Assembly: GCA_002386585.1 (NCBI GenBank)
Contig: DGIZ01000025.1
Coordinates: 487 to 64,486, forward strand
Length of the DNA: 64,000 nt
Source: Brevundimonas sp. UBA4609
GTDB taxonomy: Bacteria; Pseudomonadota; Alphaproteobacteria; Caulobacterales; Caulobacteraceae
Direction of reading: 5' to 3'
The notes under the pieces are model-generated. The model saw only the letters and a list, made by a program, of their open reading frames with translations. It was not told the origin of the DNA and searched no databases. The translations under genes and the position numbers were made by a program. Numbering within the stretch: the stretch's first letter is position 1; each line of letters opens with the position of its first letter. This document shows positions 47,308 to 58,061 of this stretch, piece after piece.

Positions 47308-47898
47308 ATGTTCACCGGCATCGTCACCGACATCGGCCGCGTTCGCAGCGTCCGTGAAACCAACCGCGACCGTCGCTATGAGGTCGAGACCGTGTGGGAC
47401 ACGGCGGGCATCGACCTGGGCACCTCCATCAGCCATGCGGGCTGCTGCCTGACCGTCACGGAAAAGGGCGAGGGGTGGTTCGCCGTCGAGGTGTCCGGCG
47501 AGACCCTGTCCAAGACCAAGCTGGGCGACTGGAGCGAGGGCAGCCGTATCAATCTGGAGCGCGCCGCGAAACTGGGCGACGAACTGGGCGGCCACATCGT
47601 TTCCGGCCACGTCGACGGCCTGGGCGAGGTCGTGTCCATTACGCCCGAGGGCGGATCGCACCGCATCGTGATCGAGGCGCCCGCGCCCTTGCACAGATTC
47701 ATCGCCCCAAAGGGCTCAATCACGGTCGATGGGGTTTCCCTGACGGTGAATGGGGTGCATGAGCGCCGCTTCGACGTGAACATCATCCCGCACACGTGGG
47801 ATGCGACCACCCTCGGCGGCCTGAAGGTCGGCGAAAAGGTCAATCTGGAGATCGACATGCTGGCGCGTTACCTCGCGCGGTGGCAGGAGACCGCATGA
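47308..47898 (+). CDS. ribE: riboflavin synthase alpha subunit
   Basis: A 196-residue protein with two lumazine-binding barrel repeats. MFTGIVTDIGRV opens the first and GGHIVSGHVDGLGEV the second; the catalytic SHAGCCLTV loop is present. It dismutates two 6,7-dimethyl-8-ribityllumazines into riboflavin and a recyclable pyrimidine. GGAG lies 6 nt before the ATG. The stop overlaps the ribB start (ATGATGA). Confidence 0.96.
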   Translation: MFTGIVTDIGRVRSVRETNRDRRYEVETVWDTAGIDLGTSISHAGCCLTVTEKGEGWFAVEVSGETLSKTKLGDWSEGSRINLERAAKLGDELGGHIVSGHVDGLGEVVSITPEGGSHRIVIEAPAPLHRFIAPKGSITVDGVSLTVNGVHERRFDVNIIPHTWDATTLGGLKVGEKVNLEIDMLARYLARWQETA

Positions 47899-49031
47899 TG
47901 AAACTGGCCGTCTACAACACCGACAGCCCGATCAGCTCGATCGAGGACATTATCGAGGACGCCCGCAACGGCCGCCCCTACATCCTGGTGGACGCCGAGG
48001 ACCGCGAGAACGAGGGCGACATCGTCATTCCGGCCCAGTTCGCCACGCCGGACCAGATCAACTTCATGATCCGCTATGCGCGAGGCCTGGTCTGCCTGGC
48101 CCTGACGTCCGAGCGCGCCAAGCAGCTGCGCCTGCCGCCGATGGCCGCCGAGAACCGCGAGAGCATGGGCACGGCCTTCACCATCTCGATCGAGGCCAAG
48201 GAGGGCGTGACGACCGGCATCTCGGCCGCCGATCGCGCCCATACGGTCCAGGTGGCGGCCGATCCGTCGCGCACCGCCGACGACATCGTCTCGCCGGGCC
48301 ACATCTTCCCGCTGGTCGCGCGCGACGGCGGCGTCCTGGTCCGTACCGGCCATACCGAGGCGGCGGTGGACATCAGCCGCATGGCGGGCCTGATTCCCGC
48401 CGGGGTGATCTGCGAGATCATCAAGGACGACGGGACGATGGCGCGGATGCCCGACCTGATCGCCTTCGCCCAGCTGCATGGGCTGAAGATCGGCACCATC
48501 GCCGACCTGATCGCCTATCGCCGCCGCACCGAGCGCTTCGTCGAGCGCGTGATGGAGACGCCGTTCGAGAGCGTCCACGGCGGGGCGTTCAAGCTGATCC
48601 TCTATCGCAACACCATTGAGGGCGCCGAGCACATCGCCCTGGTGCGCGGCGACATCGACCCGGCGAAGCCGACTGTCGTGCGCATGCACCAGATCGACTT
48701 CGCCGCCGACCTGCTGGGCCATGTCGAGGCCCGTCAGGACTATATTCCGAGGGCGATGCGCGCGCTGGCGGCCCAGGACGGGCCGGGCGTCGTCGTCTTC
48801 CTGCGCGATCCCGGCCTGCATGGCCTGGCCGAGCGGCTGGGCGCCACCAGCAAGCCCGCCGCCGTGGATCGTTCGCTGAAGGCCTATGGCGTCGGGGCGC
48901 AGATTCTGCTCGACCTCGGCGTCAAGGATATGATCGTGATGAGTTCGACGCGACCCAATCCGACGGCGCTGGAAGGCTATGGCCTGCGCATCGCCGGTTG
49001 GCGCGACATGGACGGAGAAGACCAATCTTGA
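47895..49031 (+). CDS. ribB: 3,4-dihydroxy-2-butanone 4-phosphate synthase with degenerate GTP cyclohydrolase II domain
   Basis: A 378-residue fusion. The N-terminal DHBP synthase domain is intact ([43 protein letters not shown]), making the four-carbon unit of riboflavin from ribulose 5-phosphate. The C-terminal domain keeps the RibA fold ([20 protein letters not shown]) but has no cysteine at all, so the zinc site of GTP cyclohydrolase II is missing. This is the RibBX-like arrangement. A functional ribA must lie elsewhere. Tandem ATGs at 47895 and 47898 are both possible starts. Confidence 0.93.
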   Translation: MMKLAVYNTDSPISSIEDIIEDARNGRPYILVDAEDRENEGDIVIPAQFATPDQINFMIRYARGLVCLALTSERAKQLRLPPMAAENRESMGTAFTISIEAKEGVTTGISAADRAHTVQVAADPSRTADDIVSPGHIFPLVARDGGVLVRTGHTEAAVDISRMAGLIPAGVICEIIKDDGTMARMPDLIAFAQLHGLKIGTIADLIAYRRRTERFVERVMETPFESVHGGAFKLILYRNTIEGAEHIALVRGDIDPAKPTVVRMHQIDFAADLLGHVEARQDYIPRAMRALAAQDGPGVVVFLRDPGLHGLAERLGATSKPAAVDRSLKAYGVGAQILLDLGVKDMIVMSSTRPNPTALEGYGLRIAGWRDMDGEDQS

Positions 49032-49489
49032 ACGAACCCACTCGCGTCCTCATCGTCGAGGCGCGCTTCTACGATGAACTGGCCGACGCCCTTCTGGAAG
49101 GGGCGAAGGACGCCCTGCGCGCGCAAGGCGTCCAGTATGACGTCGTGACCGTGCCCGGCGCGCTGGAAGTGCCGACCGTGATCGCCATGGCCGAAGAGGC
49201 CGGGCGCTATCCGACCGCCCCGCGCTATGACGGCTATGTCGCCCTGGGCTGCGTCATTCGCGGCGAGACCTACCACTTCGAGATCGTCTCGGATCAGTCG
49301 GCCGCCGGCATCCGCAATCTGGGCCTGAAGGGCGTGGCCATCGGCAACGGCATCCTGACGACCGAGGACGAGGAGCAGGCCTGGACCCGCGCCCGTCTCA
49401 GCGAGGGCGACAAGGGCGGCTTCGCGGCCCGCGCCTGCCTGGACCTGATCGCCATCCGCAAGCGCCTGCGCGGGGGGCTGGCCTCGTGA
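49028..49489 (+). CDS. ribH: 6,7-dimethyl-8-ribityllumazine synthase
   Basis: A 153-residue lumazine synthase with [37 protein letters not shown] (catalytic His) and [13 protein letters not shown]. It forms icosahedral or pentameric shells and makes the riboflavin precursor. TTG at 49028 overlaps the ribB stop (TTGA) with GGAGAAG upstream. Its stop overlaps the nusB GTG. Confidence 0.95.
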   Translation: MNEPTRVLIVEARFYDELADALLEGAKDALRAQGVQYDVVTVPGALEVPTVIAMAEEAGRYPTAPRYDGYVALGCVIRGETYHFEIVSDQSAAGIRNLGLKGVAIGNGILTTEDEEQAWTRARLSEGDKGGFAARACLDLIAIRKRLRGGLAS

Positions 49490-50022
49490 CCGAACCGACC
49501 AGCGCCCCGGCGACCGTCGCCGAAGTCATGGCTCAGTTGGCCGAGGCGGATAAGGCTCGCGCCGAGCCGCAACTGACCAGCCGCCAGCGCCGCGCCCGCA
49601 CGGTCGCCCGTCTGGCCGCCGTCCAGGCCCTGTATCAGATGGAGCTTGCGGGCGAGGGCGTCGAAAGCGTCGTGCGCGAGTTCCGCAATCACCGCTTTGA
49701 CGCCGACATCGACGGCGCCCCCCTGGCCGAGGCGGACGAGGACTGGTTCTCCGACATCGTCCACGGCGTAGTCGAGGATCAGCGGGCCATCGACGAGGCG
49801 GTCAAGGCGCGTCTGGCCTCCAATTGGCGTATGGAGCGTCTGGACGCCACCCTGCGCGCCCTGCTGCGCTGCGGCGCGTGGGAGCTGAAGCACAAGCCCG
49901 ACGTCCCGCGTGAGATCGTGATCGACGAATATGTCGAACTGGCCAAGGCCTTCTTCGACGATGCGGAGGCGAAGTTCGTGAACGCGGCGCTGGACGGCGT
50001 GGCGCGCGATGCCCGCGATTGA
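49486..50022 (+). CDS. nusB: transcription antitermination factor NusB
   Basis: A 178-residue NusB with a 35-residue acidic N-terminal extension before the RNA-binding [18 protein letters not shown] helix. The C-terminal [17 protein letters not shown] and [25 protein letters not shown] are canonical. With NusE it binds boxA in rRNA operons. GTG at 49486 overlaps ribH, and its end overlaps thiL by 14 bp. Confidence 0.94.
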   Translation: MTEPTSAPATVAEVMAQLAEADKARAEPQLTSRQRRARTVARLAAVQALYQMELAGEGVESVVREFRNHRFDADIDGAPLAEADEDWFSDIVHGVVEDQRAIDEAVKARLASNWRMERLDATLRALLRCGAWELKHKPDVPREIVIDEYVELAKAFFDDAEAKFVNAALDGVARDARD

Positions 50023-50998
50023 CGTCGCGGGTGAATTCGAGACCATCCAGCGGCTGCTGAAGCCGCTGGCGCACCCGGAATGGGCGAGGGGGCTGGCCGA
50101 CGACGTGGCCGCGCTGCCCTCGCGTCCGGGACACGACCTCATCCTTACCAAGGATGCGATCGTCGAGGGCGTCCATTTCCTGCCCGACGACCCGCTGGAT
50201 ACGGTGGCGCAGAAGCTGCTGCGCGTGAACCTGTCCGATCTGGCGGCCAAGGGGGCCGAGCCGTTCGGCTATCTGCTGGCCTGCCACTGGTCCGAACGCT
50301 GCGGCTGGCCTGAACGCGAGGCCTTCGTCGCCGGACTGCGGCGCGATCAGGCCATTTTCGACATTTCGCTGCTGGGCGGCGACACGGTGAAGACGCCGGG
50401 ACCGGCCAGCTTCTCGGCCACCCTGCTGGGTTGGGCGCCGTCGGGGGCGGCGGTCAGCCGGGCGGGCGCGCGGCCGGGCGATCTGGTCTTCGTCACCGGC
50501 ACGATCGGCGACGGCTGGCTGGGCCTTCAGGCCGCCCAGGCGACCCTGAGCCTGGAGCCCGAACGCATGGACGCGCTGGAGGCCGCCTATCGCACCCCCA
50601 TGCCGCGCGTGGAGTTCGCACCCGTCGTCCTGGGCCTGGCGACCGCCAGCGCCGACGTGTCCGACGGCCTGCTGGCCGACGCCGCCCATATCGCCGAGGC
50701 CAGCGGCGTCAGCCTTGAGATCGACCTGGAGGTTCTGCCCCTGTCGGCGGCCGCCCAGGCCTGGTTCGAGGGACGGGTCGACCCGCAGGCGGCGCTGGAG
50801 CTGCTGGCCAGCGGCGGCGACGACTATGAGATCCTGCTGACTGTCCCGGCGGGCGCCGAGAACGCCCTGCGCCGCGAGGCTGAGCGCCGCCATCTGCGCC
50901 TGACCTGCGTCGGCCGCGTAACCGAGGGCAGGGGGCTGTCGGCGCGCTATCTGGGCCAGGTCATCACCCCGACCCGCACCGGTTGGACTCACGGATGA
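50009..50998 (+). CDS. thiL: thiamine-monophosphate kinase
   Basis: A 329-residue Thi[49 protein letters not shown] and [12 protein letters not shown]. It phosphorylates thiamine monophosphate to the active cofactor. The ATG lies within the 3' end of nusB, giving strong translational coupling. This ends the nrdR-to-thiL cluster of overlapping genes. Confidence 0.95.
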   Translation: MPAIDVAGEFETIQRLLKPLAHPEWARGLADDVAALPSRPGHDLILTKDAIVEGVHFLPDDPLDTVAQKLLRVNLSDLAAKGAEPFGYLLACHWSERCGWPEREAFVAGLRRDQAIFDISLLGGDTVKTPGPASFSATLLGWAPSGAAVSRAGARPGDLVFVTGTIGDGWLGLQAAQATLSLEPERMDALEAAYRTPMPRVEFAPVVLGLATASADVSDGLLADAAHIAEASGVSLEIDLEVLPLSAAAQAWFEGRVDPQAALELLASGGDDYEILLTVPAGAENALRREAERRHLRLTCVGRVTEGRGLSARYLGQVITPTRTGWTHG

Positions 50999-51038
50999 GG
51001 GCAACGGAATCCTAACGGGACCAGGCCAGACTGCCGCC

Positions 51039-51461
51039 ATGAACCGCCGCGCCCTGATCCTCGCCGTCGCCGGCGCCTCCCTGTCGGGGCCGGCGCTCGC
51101 CTCGCCGTCGGCGGAAACGCCCGCCCAGCCGGTGAGCTTCAACCTGACCGGGGTGGGCCTGCCGATCATCGTGGGCGGTCGCGTCCGAAACTACATCTTC
51201 GTGGTGCTGAAGCTGCACCTGGGTCAGGGCCACGCTCTGGATGCGGTGAGGGCCAAGGAGCCCTATCTGCGCGACGCCCTGGTTCGCGCCGGGCACCGCA
51301 CGCCCTTCGTCCTGGCCGACGACTGGAACCAGGTGGACGCCGAGGCCCTGAGCGCCAGCCTGATCCGCTCCGCCGACGCCCTGATCGGCAAGGGCGCGAT
51401 CATCCGTGTCGAGGTCGTCAGCCAGGCCGCGCGCCGCCGCACGACCGTTCGCGCCGTCTAG
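51039..51461 (+). CDS. exported protein of unknown function
   Basis: A 140-residue protein with an RR-containing signal peptide (NRRALILAVAGASLSGPALA) and a small domain with SFNLTGVGLPIIVGGRVRNYIFVVLKLHLGQG. The domain faintly recalls the periplasmic part of FliL-like proteins, but I cannot confirm this. It sits 40 bp after thiL and 174 bp before hppA. Confidence 0.75.
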   Translation: MNRRALILAVAGASLSGPALASPSAETPAQPVSFNLTGVGLPIIVGGRVRNYIFVVLKLHLGQGHALDAVRAKEPYLRDALVRAGHRTPFVLADDWNQVDAEALSASLIRSADALIGKGAIIRVEVVSQAARRRTTVRAV

Positions 51462-51635
51462 AAGAGCGCTGTTGCGCCACGGCTCTGCTTTTGGCACGAT
51501 TTAGCCGCAATTCCCGAGGGGCGTGAATTTGCGTCCGTAAGCGCACGGGGGGACCGGAAGGCGGCCGAGAGGCGACAACGCCCGTAGCGCAGCCCATGGA
51601 TCCGCGCGTCTAGTTGCATAGGGCTTGGAAACGCC

Positions 51636-53786
51636 ATGACGTCATATCTTTGGCTGGTCATCGCGGCCGGCGCCCTGGGGGTGCTTTACGGCGCCGTCCA
51701 GACCGCCGTCCTGATGAAGGCCGACAGTGGTAATGAACGGATGCGTGAGATCGCCGCGGCGATCCAGGAAGGGGCATCCGCCTATCTGAAGCGTCAGTAC
51801 ACAACGATTGGCATTGTAGGGGTCGTGATCTTGGTCGCGGCCTTTTTTCTTATCGGAACTTGGGCGGCGCTCGGCTTCCTGATCGGCGCCGTTTTGTCGG
51901 GCGCGGCGGGCTATGCAGGGATGCTCATCTCTGTGCGCGCCAACGTCCGCACGGCCCAGGCCGCGTCGCAGAGCCTGTCCAGGGGCCTGGACCTGGCCTT
52001 CCGCTCGGGCGCCATCACCGGAATGTTCGTGGCGGGCGGCGCGCTTCTGGGCGTGTCCGGCTACTACGCCTTCATGACCCAGGGGCTGGGCCACGCCTCG
52101 ACCAGCCGCGAGGTCATCGACGGCCTGGTTGCCCTGGGCTTCGGGGCCTCGCTGATCTCCATCTTCGCGCGACTGGGCGGCGGCATCTTCACCAAGGGGG
52201 CCGACGTCGGCGGCGACATGGTGGGCAAGGTCGAGGCCGGCATCCCCGAGGACGACCCCCGAAACGCCGCCACCATCGCGGACAATGTGGGCGACAACGT
52301 CGGCGACTGCGCCGGCATGGCCGCAGACCTGTTCGAGACCTATGCCGTCACCACGGTGGCGACCATGGTGCTGGCGGCCATCTTCTTCCGCAATCAGCCC
52401 TATGTGGACGTGCTGATGCTGCTGCCGCTGGCGATCTGCGGCGTCTGCATCGTGACCTCGATCATCGGCACCTTCTTCGTCCGTCTGGGCAAGAGCGGCA
52501 ACATCATGGGGGCCCTGTACCAGGGGCTGATCGTCACCGGCGTCCTGTCTTTGGGGGCGGTCTGGTGGGTGATCAACCACCTTCTGCCGGGGGCGGTCGA
52601 AACCTCGGGCGGGCTGCTGATCCAGCCGATGAACCTGTTCTGGGCCGGCGTCGTCGGCCTGCTGGTCACGGCGGCCATCGTGGTCATCACCGAATACTAC
52701 ACCGGCACGGGCTTCCGTCCGGTGAAGTCAGTGGCCAACGCCTCGGTCTCAGGGCACGGCACCAACGTGATCCAAGGTCTGGCCATGTCGCTGGAGGCCA
52801 CGGCGCTGCCGGCTCTGACCATCATCGTGGGCATCGTCGCAGCCTTCCAGTTGGCGGGTCTGTTCGGCATCGCCATCGCCACCACCACCATGCTGGGCGT
52901 GGCGGGGATGATCGTGGCGCTGGACGCCTTCGGTCCGGTTACGGACAATGCGGGCGGCATCGCCGAGATGGCGGGCCTGCCGCCTGAGGTCCGCGTTTCG
53001 ACCGACGCCCTGGACGCCGTGGGCAACACCACCAAGGCCGTGACCAAGGGCTACGCCATCGGTTCGGCGGGTCTGGGGGCGCTGGTCCTGTTCGCCGCCT
53101 ATGTGGAGGACCTCAAGTTCTTCGCGGCCGAGGCGCAGCCGGGCAGCTTCTTCCACGGACTGGGCGCGGTCGCCTTCGACCTGTCCAACCCCTATGTCGT
53201 GGTCGGCTTGCTGTTCGGGGGGCTGCTGCCCTTCCTGTTCGGCGGCCTGTCGATGACGGCTGTGGGGCGCGCCGCCGAGGCCGTGGTGGCTGAGGTTCGG
53301 CGTCAGTTCCGCGAGAACCCCGGCATCATGACCTTCCAGACCAAGCCCGAATACGGCCGGGCGGTCGACATCCTGACCAGCGCGGCCATTCGCGAGATGA
53401 TCGTGCCATCGCTGCTGCCGGTTCTGTCGCCGATCGTGCTGTTCGTGGTCATCCTGTTCATCCAGCCGGACAAGGCCAACGCCTTCGCCGCCCTGGGGGC
53501 CATGCTGATGGGGGTGATCGTGACGGGTCTGTTCGTCGCCATCTCCATGACCTCGGGCGGCGGCGCCTGGGACAACGCCAAGAAGGTGATCGAGGAAGGT
53601 TTCACCGACAAGAACGGCGTCGTCCACGGCAAGGGTTCTGAAGCGCACAAGGCCGCCGTCACCGGCGACACCGTGGGCGATCCCTACAAGGACACCTCCG
53701 GCCCGGCGGTGAACCCGATGATCAAGATCACCAACATCGTGGCGCTTCTGCTGCTGGCGGTGCTGGCGAGCGGCAAGATCGTCTGA
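51636..53786 (+). CDS. hppA: membrane-bound proton-translocating pyrophosphatase, K+-independent type
   Basis: A 716-residue integral pump with about sixteen membrane helices. The pyrophosphate site is visible as [20 protein letters not shown] then [21 protein letters not shown]467 in GNTTKAV marks the K+-independent class, whereas K+-dependent pumps have Ala there. It couples pyrophosphate hydrolysis to proton export across the inner membrane. The ATG at 51636 has a weak GGAAA. A strong terminator follows. Confidence 0.96.
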   Translation: MTSYLWLVIAAGALGVLYGAVQTAVLMKADSGNERMREIAAAIQEGASAYLKRQYTTIGIVGVVILVAAFFLIGTWAALGFLIGAVLSGAAGYAGMLISVRANVRTAQAASQSLSRGLDLAFRSGAITGMFVAGGALLGVSGYYAFMTQGLGHASTSREVIDGLVALGFGASLISIFARLGGGIFTKGADVGGDMVGKVEAGIPEDDPRNAATIADNVGDNVGDCAGMAADLFETYAVTTVATMVLAAIFFRNQPYVDVLMLLPLAICGVCIVTSIIGTFFVRLGKSGNIMGALYQGLIVTGVLSLGAVWWVINHLLPGAVETSGGLLIQPMNLFWAGVVGLLVTAAIVVITEYYTGTGFRPVKSVANASVSGHGTNVIQGLAMSLEATALPALTIIVGIVAAFQLAGLFGIAIATTTMLGVAGMIVALDAFGPVTDNAGGIAEMAGLPPEVRVSTDALDAVGNTTKAVTKGYAIGSAGLGALVLFAAYVEDLKFFAAEAQPGSFFHGLGAVAFDLSNPYVVVGLLFGGLLPFLFGGLSMTAVGRAAEAVVAEVRRQFRENPGIMTFQTKPEYGRAVDILTSAAIREMIVPSLLPVLSPIVLFVVILFIQPDKANAFAALGAMLMGVIVTGLFVAISMTSGGGAWDNAKKVIEEGFTDKNGVVHGKGSEAHKAAVTGDTVGDPYKDTSGPAVNPMIKITNIVALLLLAVLASGKIV

Positions 53787-53807
53787 CCGCGTTTCGCTGA
53801 AACTGAA

Positions 53808-53846
53808 AACGCCCCGGAGAGCGATCTCCGGGGCGTTGTCTTTTTT
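53808..53846 (+). terminator. rho-independent terminator of hppA
   Basis: A 13-bp perfect stem, AACGCCCCGGAGA (53808-53820) and TCTCCGGGGCGTT (53825-53837), loop GCGA, then GTCTTTTTTG. Confidence 0.93.
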
Positions 53847-53906
53847 GCGCCCTATGCTCGCGACGCGGTCGCTCGCGGCTTGAGGGCGCCTGTTTGTAGG
53901 GGCCGC

Positions 53907-54386
53907 TTAGTCCGGGCGGCGCTGGCCGGGGACGTCGTCCTCGGTACGCGGCAGTTGGCCGCGGCCGACGTTGCCGAGCAACTGCTCGAGGATGGTCAGC
54001 TGGCGGCCGCGGGTCGGGGTCTCGCGACGCTCCATGGCGATCTGGCGGCCGTCTTCCAGCCCCAGGGTGCGCACGTTGGCGACCTTTTCGTCGCCCTCGG
54101 CGAAGGTGATTTCCGTGACGGTCCGCTGCGACACCTGAGGCTTGTTGTAGGTGTAGCGCTGCGTCGTCTGGGTCAGGTAATACCAGACGTTGTCGCTCTC
54201 GAAGGTCGAGGTCGTGGAGGGCGTGCCCAGCTTGGCCAGAACGGTCTCGCGGGTGTCGACGCCCACTTCGACGTCCTGAGGCTTGGCGTCCACGGCCTGG
54301 AAGCCCTGAGTGGCGACGACGGGGGCGCAGGCGCCCGCAGCGGCGGCGAGCGAGGCGGCGATGATGAGCGATGTAAAACGGGGCAT
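53907..54386 (-). CDS. bamE: outer membrane protein assembly factor BamE
   Basis: A 159-residue lipoprotein. The lipobox ends at C20 (AAAGAC), and the SmpA/OmlA domain contains VEVGVDTRETVLAKLGTPSTTSTF and NVWYYLTQTTQRY. It is a small BAM-complex subunit in the outer membrane. The C-terminal 40 residues (RQLTILEQLLGNVGRGQLP) are an alphaproteobacterial extension. Divergent from the bc1 chaperone gene. Confidence 0.92.
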   Translation of the reverse strand: MPRFTSLIIAASLAAAAGACAPVVATQGFQAVDAKPQDVEVGVDTRETVLAKLGTPSTTSTFESDNVWYYLTQTTQRYTYNKPQVSQRTVTEITFAEGDEKVANVRTLGLEDGRQIAMERRETPTRGRQLTILEQLLGNVGRGQLPRTEDDVPGQRRPD

Positions 54387-54476
54387 CGGCGATGGGCCTC
54401 TAGGAACAAGGTCTTTGACCTAACCGTCGCTGCGTCCTAGTGCAACGGCGCGGCGGAAAAGGGGCCGTGAAATCCT

Positions 54477-55004
54477 ATGTTCAAGACACTCTTCAGACGA
54501 CAGACGCAAGAGCGCCAAGCGCAGGGCCTTTACGCCCTGGCCGTGGAACAGGCGCGCCAGCCCGATTTTTACGCCCGCCTGGGGGTGGCGGATCGAATCG
54601 ACGCGCGGTTCGAACTCTACACCCTGCATGTCCTTCTGCTGTTCGTGCGGATGAAGGGCGAGGGCGAGCGTGGGGCCGATCTGGCTCAGAAAATGTTCGA
54701 TACCTACGTTTCGGCCCTGGACAATGTGCTGCGCGAGTTGGGCGTCGGCGATGTGTCGGTCGGCAAGAAGATGCGCAAGCTGGGCGAAGCTCTCTATGGC
54801 CGGATGAGCGCCTATGAGAAGGCGCTGCGCGATGGCGACCGTGACGGCTTCCAGGCCTCGATCGCACGCAATGTGTTCGAGAGCGACGATCCCGCAGCCG
54901 GCGCCGAACTGACCCGCTATGCGCTGGAATCGCACGAACGCTTGGCGCGTCAGCCGATTTCCGTCGTGGAAAAGGCGCCGGACTGGGCCATGATCGTCGC
55001 ATGA
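54477..55004 (+). CDS. ubiquinol-cytochrome c chaperone family protein
   Basis: A 175-residue CBP3-like protein (Ubiq_cyt_C_chap) with YALAVEQARQPDFYARLGVADRIDARFELYTLH and MFDTYVSALDNVLRELGVGDVSVGKKMRKLGEALYGR. The mitochondrial relative CBP3/UQCC1 assists assembly of cytochrome b in the bc1 complex; a similar bacterial role is inferred. The stop overlaps the DUF177 start (ATGA). Confidence 0.92.
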   Translation: MFKTLFRRQTQERQAQGLYALAVEQARQPDFYARLGVADRIDARFELYTLHVLLLFVRMKGEGERGADLAQKMFDTYVSALDNVLRELGVGDVSVGKKMRKLGEALYGRMSAYEKALRDGDRDGFQASIARNVFESDDPAAGAELTRYALESHERLARQPISVVEKAPDWAMIVA

Positions 55005-55528
55005 CGATTCCCGCCCTGCCTTACAGCGACCCCGTCCGCCTGCATCAGATCGGCGCGGGTCTGTCCCGGCGACTGGAGCCGGACGCCGAAGCGCGTCAGC
55101 GCATCGCGCGCGCGCTGAACCTGAAGTCGCTGGATCGCTTCGAGGCGGATCTGGAGGTGACGGCCACGGTGTCGGGCTGGCGCCTGACGGGACGAGTCGT
55201 GGCTGACGCCGTTCAATCCTGCGTGCTGACGCTGGAGCCCCTGCCGGTCCACATCGACGAGCGGTTCGAGATCAATCTGGTCGAGGCCCTGGATACGCCG
55301 CCTTCGGAAGAGGGCGAGATCGATCTGGAGCTGGACGACAATTCTCCCGACGTGGTCGAGAACGGCCAGATCGACCTGGGCCAGTACGCCGTCGAGCAGT
55401 TGGCCCTGCATCTGGACCCTTACCCGCGCAAGGAAGGCGCCGTCTTCGAGCAGCCGCCGGAGCCGGGCGAGATTTCCCCTTTCGGCGTGCTGAGGACCTT
55501 GAAGCCGGGCGACTCCGACAAGAGTTGA
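55001..55528 (+). CDS. DUF177 (YceD-like) protein
   Basis: A 175-residue acidic protein with the DUF177 pattern: LEVTATVSGWRLTGRVVADAVQSCVLTLEPLPVHID and GQIDLGQYAVEQLALHLDPYPRKEGA. YceD relatives affect 23S rRNA accumulation and normally precede rpmF. Here rpmF is absent and plsX follows instead. Translation is coupled to the upstream chaperone gene. Confidence 0.9.
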   Translation: MTIPALPYSDPVRLHQIGAGLSRRLEPDAEARQRIARALNLKSLDRFEADLEVTATVSGWRLTGRVVADAVQSCVLTLEPLPVHIDERFEINLVEALDTPPSEEGEIDLELDDNSPDVVENGQIDLGQYAVEQLALHLDPYPRKEGAVFEQPPEPGEISPFGVLRTLKPGDSDKS

Positions 55529-55628
55529 CCTAAGGGCGCCCCGGTTGCATCCACAGGGTGCGACATTTGCGTCTGTACGCCCTAACATTGAAGCGCCGCG
55601 ACAAGACGGCGACGGAGTCGATTTCCAC

Positions 55629-56699
55629 TTGGCATCATCCACACTGATTTCGCTCGACGCCATGGGGGGCGACCACGGTCCCGCCGTCGTGGTCGGCGGC
55701 GTGAAGGCCTATTATTCCCTGTATGGGGGCGACGGCGTGCGCTTCCTGCTGCATGGCGACGAAGCGGCGATCCGCGCCGAGATGGCGCGCCTGCACGTCT
55801 CGGACGACCTTTGCCAGGTCCGGCACACCGACAAGGTCGTCGCCATGGACGAAAAGCCGGCCCAGGCCATGCGGCGGGGCAAGGGCTCGAGCCTGTGGAA
55901 CGCGATCGAGGCGGTCAAGACGGGCGAGGCCCAGGGGGCTGTTTCCGCCGGCAACACCGGCGCCCTGATGGCGATCTCCAAGCTGATCCTGCGCATGGCG
56001 GTCGACGGGCTGGAGCGCCCCGCCATCGTCGCCAGCTGGCCGACCAAGCGCGGCGTCACCGCCGTTCTGGACGTGGGCGCCAACATCGGCAGCGATGCGC
56101 GCCAACTGGTCGAGTTCGCCATCATGGGCGAGGCGTTTCAGGCGGCCGTGCATGGGGTGGAAAGACCGACGGTCGGCCTTCTGAACGTCGGCTCCGAAGA
56201 GATGAAGGGCCATGAAGAGGTGCGCGAGGCTCACGCCGTCCTGCGCACCGACGCCGTGCCGGTGAACTACACCGGCTTCGTCGAGGGGCATGACATCGCC
56301 GCCGGAACGGTCGATGTCGTCGTGACCGACGGCTTCACCGGCAATGTCGCCCTGAAGACCGCCGAGGGCACGGCCCGCTTCATCTCGGGCCTGCTGAAAG
56401 AGGCGCTGACCTCGGGGCCTCTAGCCAAGCTGGGCGCCCTGATCGCCATGCCGGCCCTGAAGAAGATGGCGCGCCGCATCGATCCCAGCAGCGTCAACGG
56501 CGGCCCCTTGCTGGGCCTGAACGGCATCGTCGTGAAAAGCCACGGCGGCGCCACGGCCGAGGGCTATGCAAACGCCATCCGCGTGGCTGTCGAACTGGCC
56601 CGCAGCGACTATCTGACCAAGGTCAGCGCCAATTTCGCGCGTCTGGCGGCGGCCATGGACGAGACGGCGCCCGCCGTCATGGGAGAGACCGAACAGTGA
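55629..56699 (+). CDS. plsX: phosphate acyltransferase PlsX
   Basis: About 356 residues of PlsX: SLDAMGGDHGPAVVVGG, GAVSAGNTGALMA, GANIGSDARQLVEFAIMG, VGLLNVGSEEMKG and VVTDGFTGNVALK. It makes acyl-phosphate from acyl-ACP for phospholipid synthesis. TTG at 55629 is chosen because similarity starts there; no ATG fits. Its stop overlaps the fabH GTG, coupling acyl-ACP use to fatty-acid initiation. Confidence 0.95.
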   Translation: MASSTLISLDAMGGDHGPAVVVGGVKAYYSLYGGDGVRFLLHGDEAAIRAEMARLHVSDDLCQVRHTDKVVAMDEKPAQAMRRGKGSSLWNAIEAVKTGEAQGAVSAGNTGALMAISKLILRMAVDGLERPAIVASWPTKRGVTAVLDVGANIGSDARQLVEFAIMGEAFQAAVHGVERPTVGLLNVGSEEMKGHEEVREAHAVLRTDAVPVNYTGFVEGHDIAAGTVDVVVTDGFTGNVALKTAEGTARFISGLLKEALTSGPLAKLGALIAMPALKKMARRIDPSSVNGGPLLGLNGIVVKSHGGATAEGYANAIRVAVELARSDYLTKVSANFARLAAAMDETAPAVMGETEQ

Positions 56700-57673
56700 G
56701 CGTCATCCGCAGCGTCGTTACCGGGGTTGGCTCCTTCCTGCCCGAGCAGGTCGTCACTAACGCCGACCTGACCAAGATCGTCGACACCTCCGACGAATGG
56801 ATCATTGAGCGCACCGGCATCCGCCAGCGCCACAAGGCCCGCGACGATGAGCCGACCAGCGACCTGGCGCTCAAGGCCGCCGAGCGCGCCCTGGCCGACG
56901 CCGGCAAGACGGCGGCGGACGTCGATCTGATCATCGTCGCCACCACGACGCCGGACCAGACCTTCCCGGCCACGGCCGCCATCGTCCAGCGCAAGCTGGG
57001 CGCGCCGGTGGGCATCGCCTTCGACATTCAGGCGGTCTGCTCGGGCTTCGTCTACGCCTTGAGCGTGGCCGACGGATTCGTCGCGCGCGGTCAGGCCAAG
57101 TGCGCCCTGGTCATCGGCGCCGAGGAAATGACCAAGCTGATGGACTGGACGGACCGCACCACCTGCGTCCTGTTCGGCGACGGCGCCGGGGCCTTCGTGC
57201 TGGAGCCGGGCGAGGGGCAGGGGACCAAGCACGATCGCGGCGTGCTGGGCTTCGCCCTGCGCTGCGAGGGCGCCAAGTCGGACATGCTCTATGTCGACGG
57301 CGGCCCGGCCACGACCGGAACGGTCGGCCACCTGCGGATGCTGGGCAACCAGGTCTTCCGTCACGCCGTGGTCAACATCGCCGAAGCCATCACTGCCGCC
57401 GCCCAGGTCGCGGGCGTCGACATCCCCGAGATCGACTGGTTCGTGCCGCACCAGGCCAACCAGCGCATCATCAAGGGCGTGGGCGACCGTCTGGGCCTGG
57501 ACGAGGGCAAGGTGATCTCGACCGTGGCCATGCACGCCAACACCTCGGCCGCCTCCATCCCGCTGGCGATGGACGTCGCGATCAAGGATGGGCGAATCAA
57601 GAAGGGCGATCTGGTCCTGGTCGAGGCCATGGGCGGCGGCCTGACGTGGGGCGCGTGCGCCTTCCGGTTCTAG
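56696..57673 (+). CDS. fabH: 3-oxoacyl-ACP synthase III
   Basis: A 325-residue KAS III with the Cys-His-Asn triad C115 (AVCSGFVYAL), H252 (VPHQANQRI) and N282 (HANTSAAS). It condenses acetyl-CoA with malonyl-ACP to start fatty-acid synthesis. GTG at 56696 overlaps the plsX stop. ihfA follows. Confidence 0.97.
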   Translation: MSVIRSVVTGVGSFLPEQVVTNADLTKIVDTSDEWIIERTGIRQRHKARDDEPTSDLALKAAERALADAGKTAADVDLIIVATTTPDQTFPATAAIVQRKLGAPVGIAFDIQAVCSGFVYALSVADGFVARGQAKCALVIGAEEMTKLMDWTDRTTCVLFGDGAGAFVLEPGEGQGTKHDRGVLGFALRCEGAKSDMLYVDGGPATTGTVGHLRMLGNQVFRHAVVNIAEAITAAAQVAGVDIPEIDWFVPHQANQRIIKGVGDRLGLDEGKVISTVAMHANTSAASIPLAMDVAIKDGRIKKGDLVLVEAMGGGLTWGACAFRF

Positions 57674-57747
57674 ATTCGCATTGAGGACTTTGATTTCCGG
57701 CCGTTTTGCCCTTCAATGCCACGCCGATTGATTGCGGGGAGATGCAA

Positions 57748-58056
57748 GTGGCCGGACATCACACCCTTACCCGGGCGGATTTGTGCGAAGCGGTCCACGA
57801 GGAAGTCGGGCTGTCCCGACAGGAATGCTCTGGACTGGTCGAGCGCACGCTGGACCTGATCGTCGACTCGCTTGAGCAGGGCGAGACGGTCAAGCTGTCG
57901 GGGTTCGGCGTCTTCCAGGTCCGTGAAAAACGCGCCCGCATGGGCCGCAACCCCAAGACCGGCGAACCGGCCGCCATCAACCCCCGCCGCGTCATCAGCT
58001 TCCGCGCCTCCCAGATCATGAAGAGCCGGGTGCACGACGCCGTCGTCGAGACCTGA
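57748..58056 (+). CDS. ihfA: integration host factor alpha subunit
   Basis: A 102-residue HU/IHF-family protein with [48 protein letters not shown] and the arm-tip [14 protein letters not shown] at 57748 is favoured because GGGGAG is 6 nt upstream; the ATG at 57742 is too close to it. IHF bends DNA at promoters and origins. The plsX-fabH-ihfA-merR order is conserved in alphaproteobacteria. Confidence 0.94.
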   Translation: MAGHHTLTRADLCEAVHEEVGLSRQECSGLVERTLDLIVDSLEQGETVKLSGFGVFQVREKRARMGRNPKTGEPAAINPRRVISFRASQIMKSRVHDAVVET

Positions 58057-58061
58057 GATCC

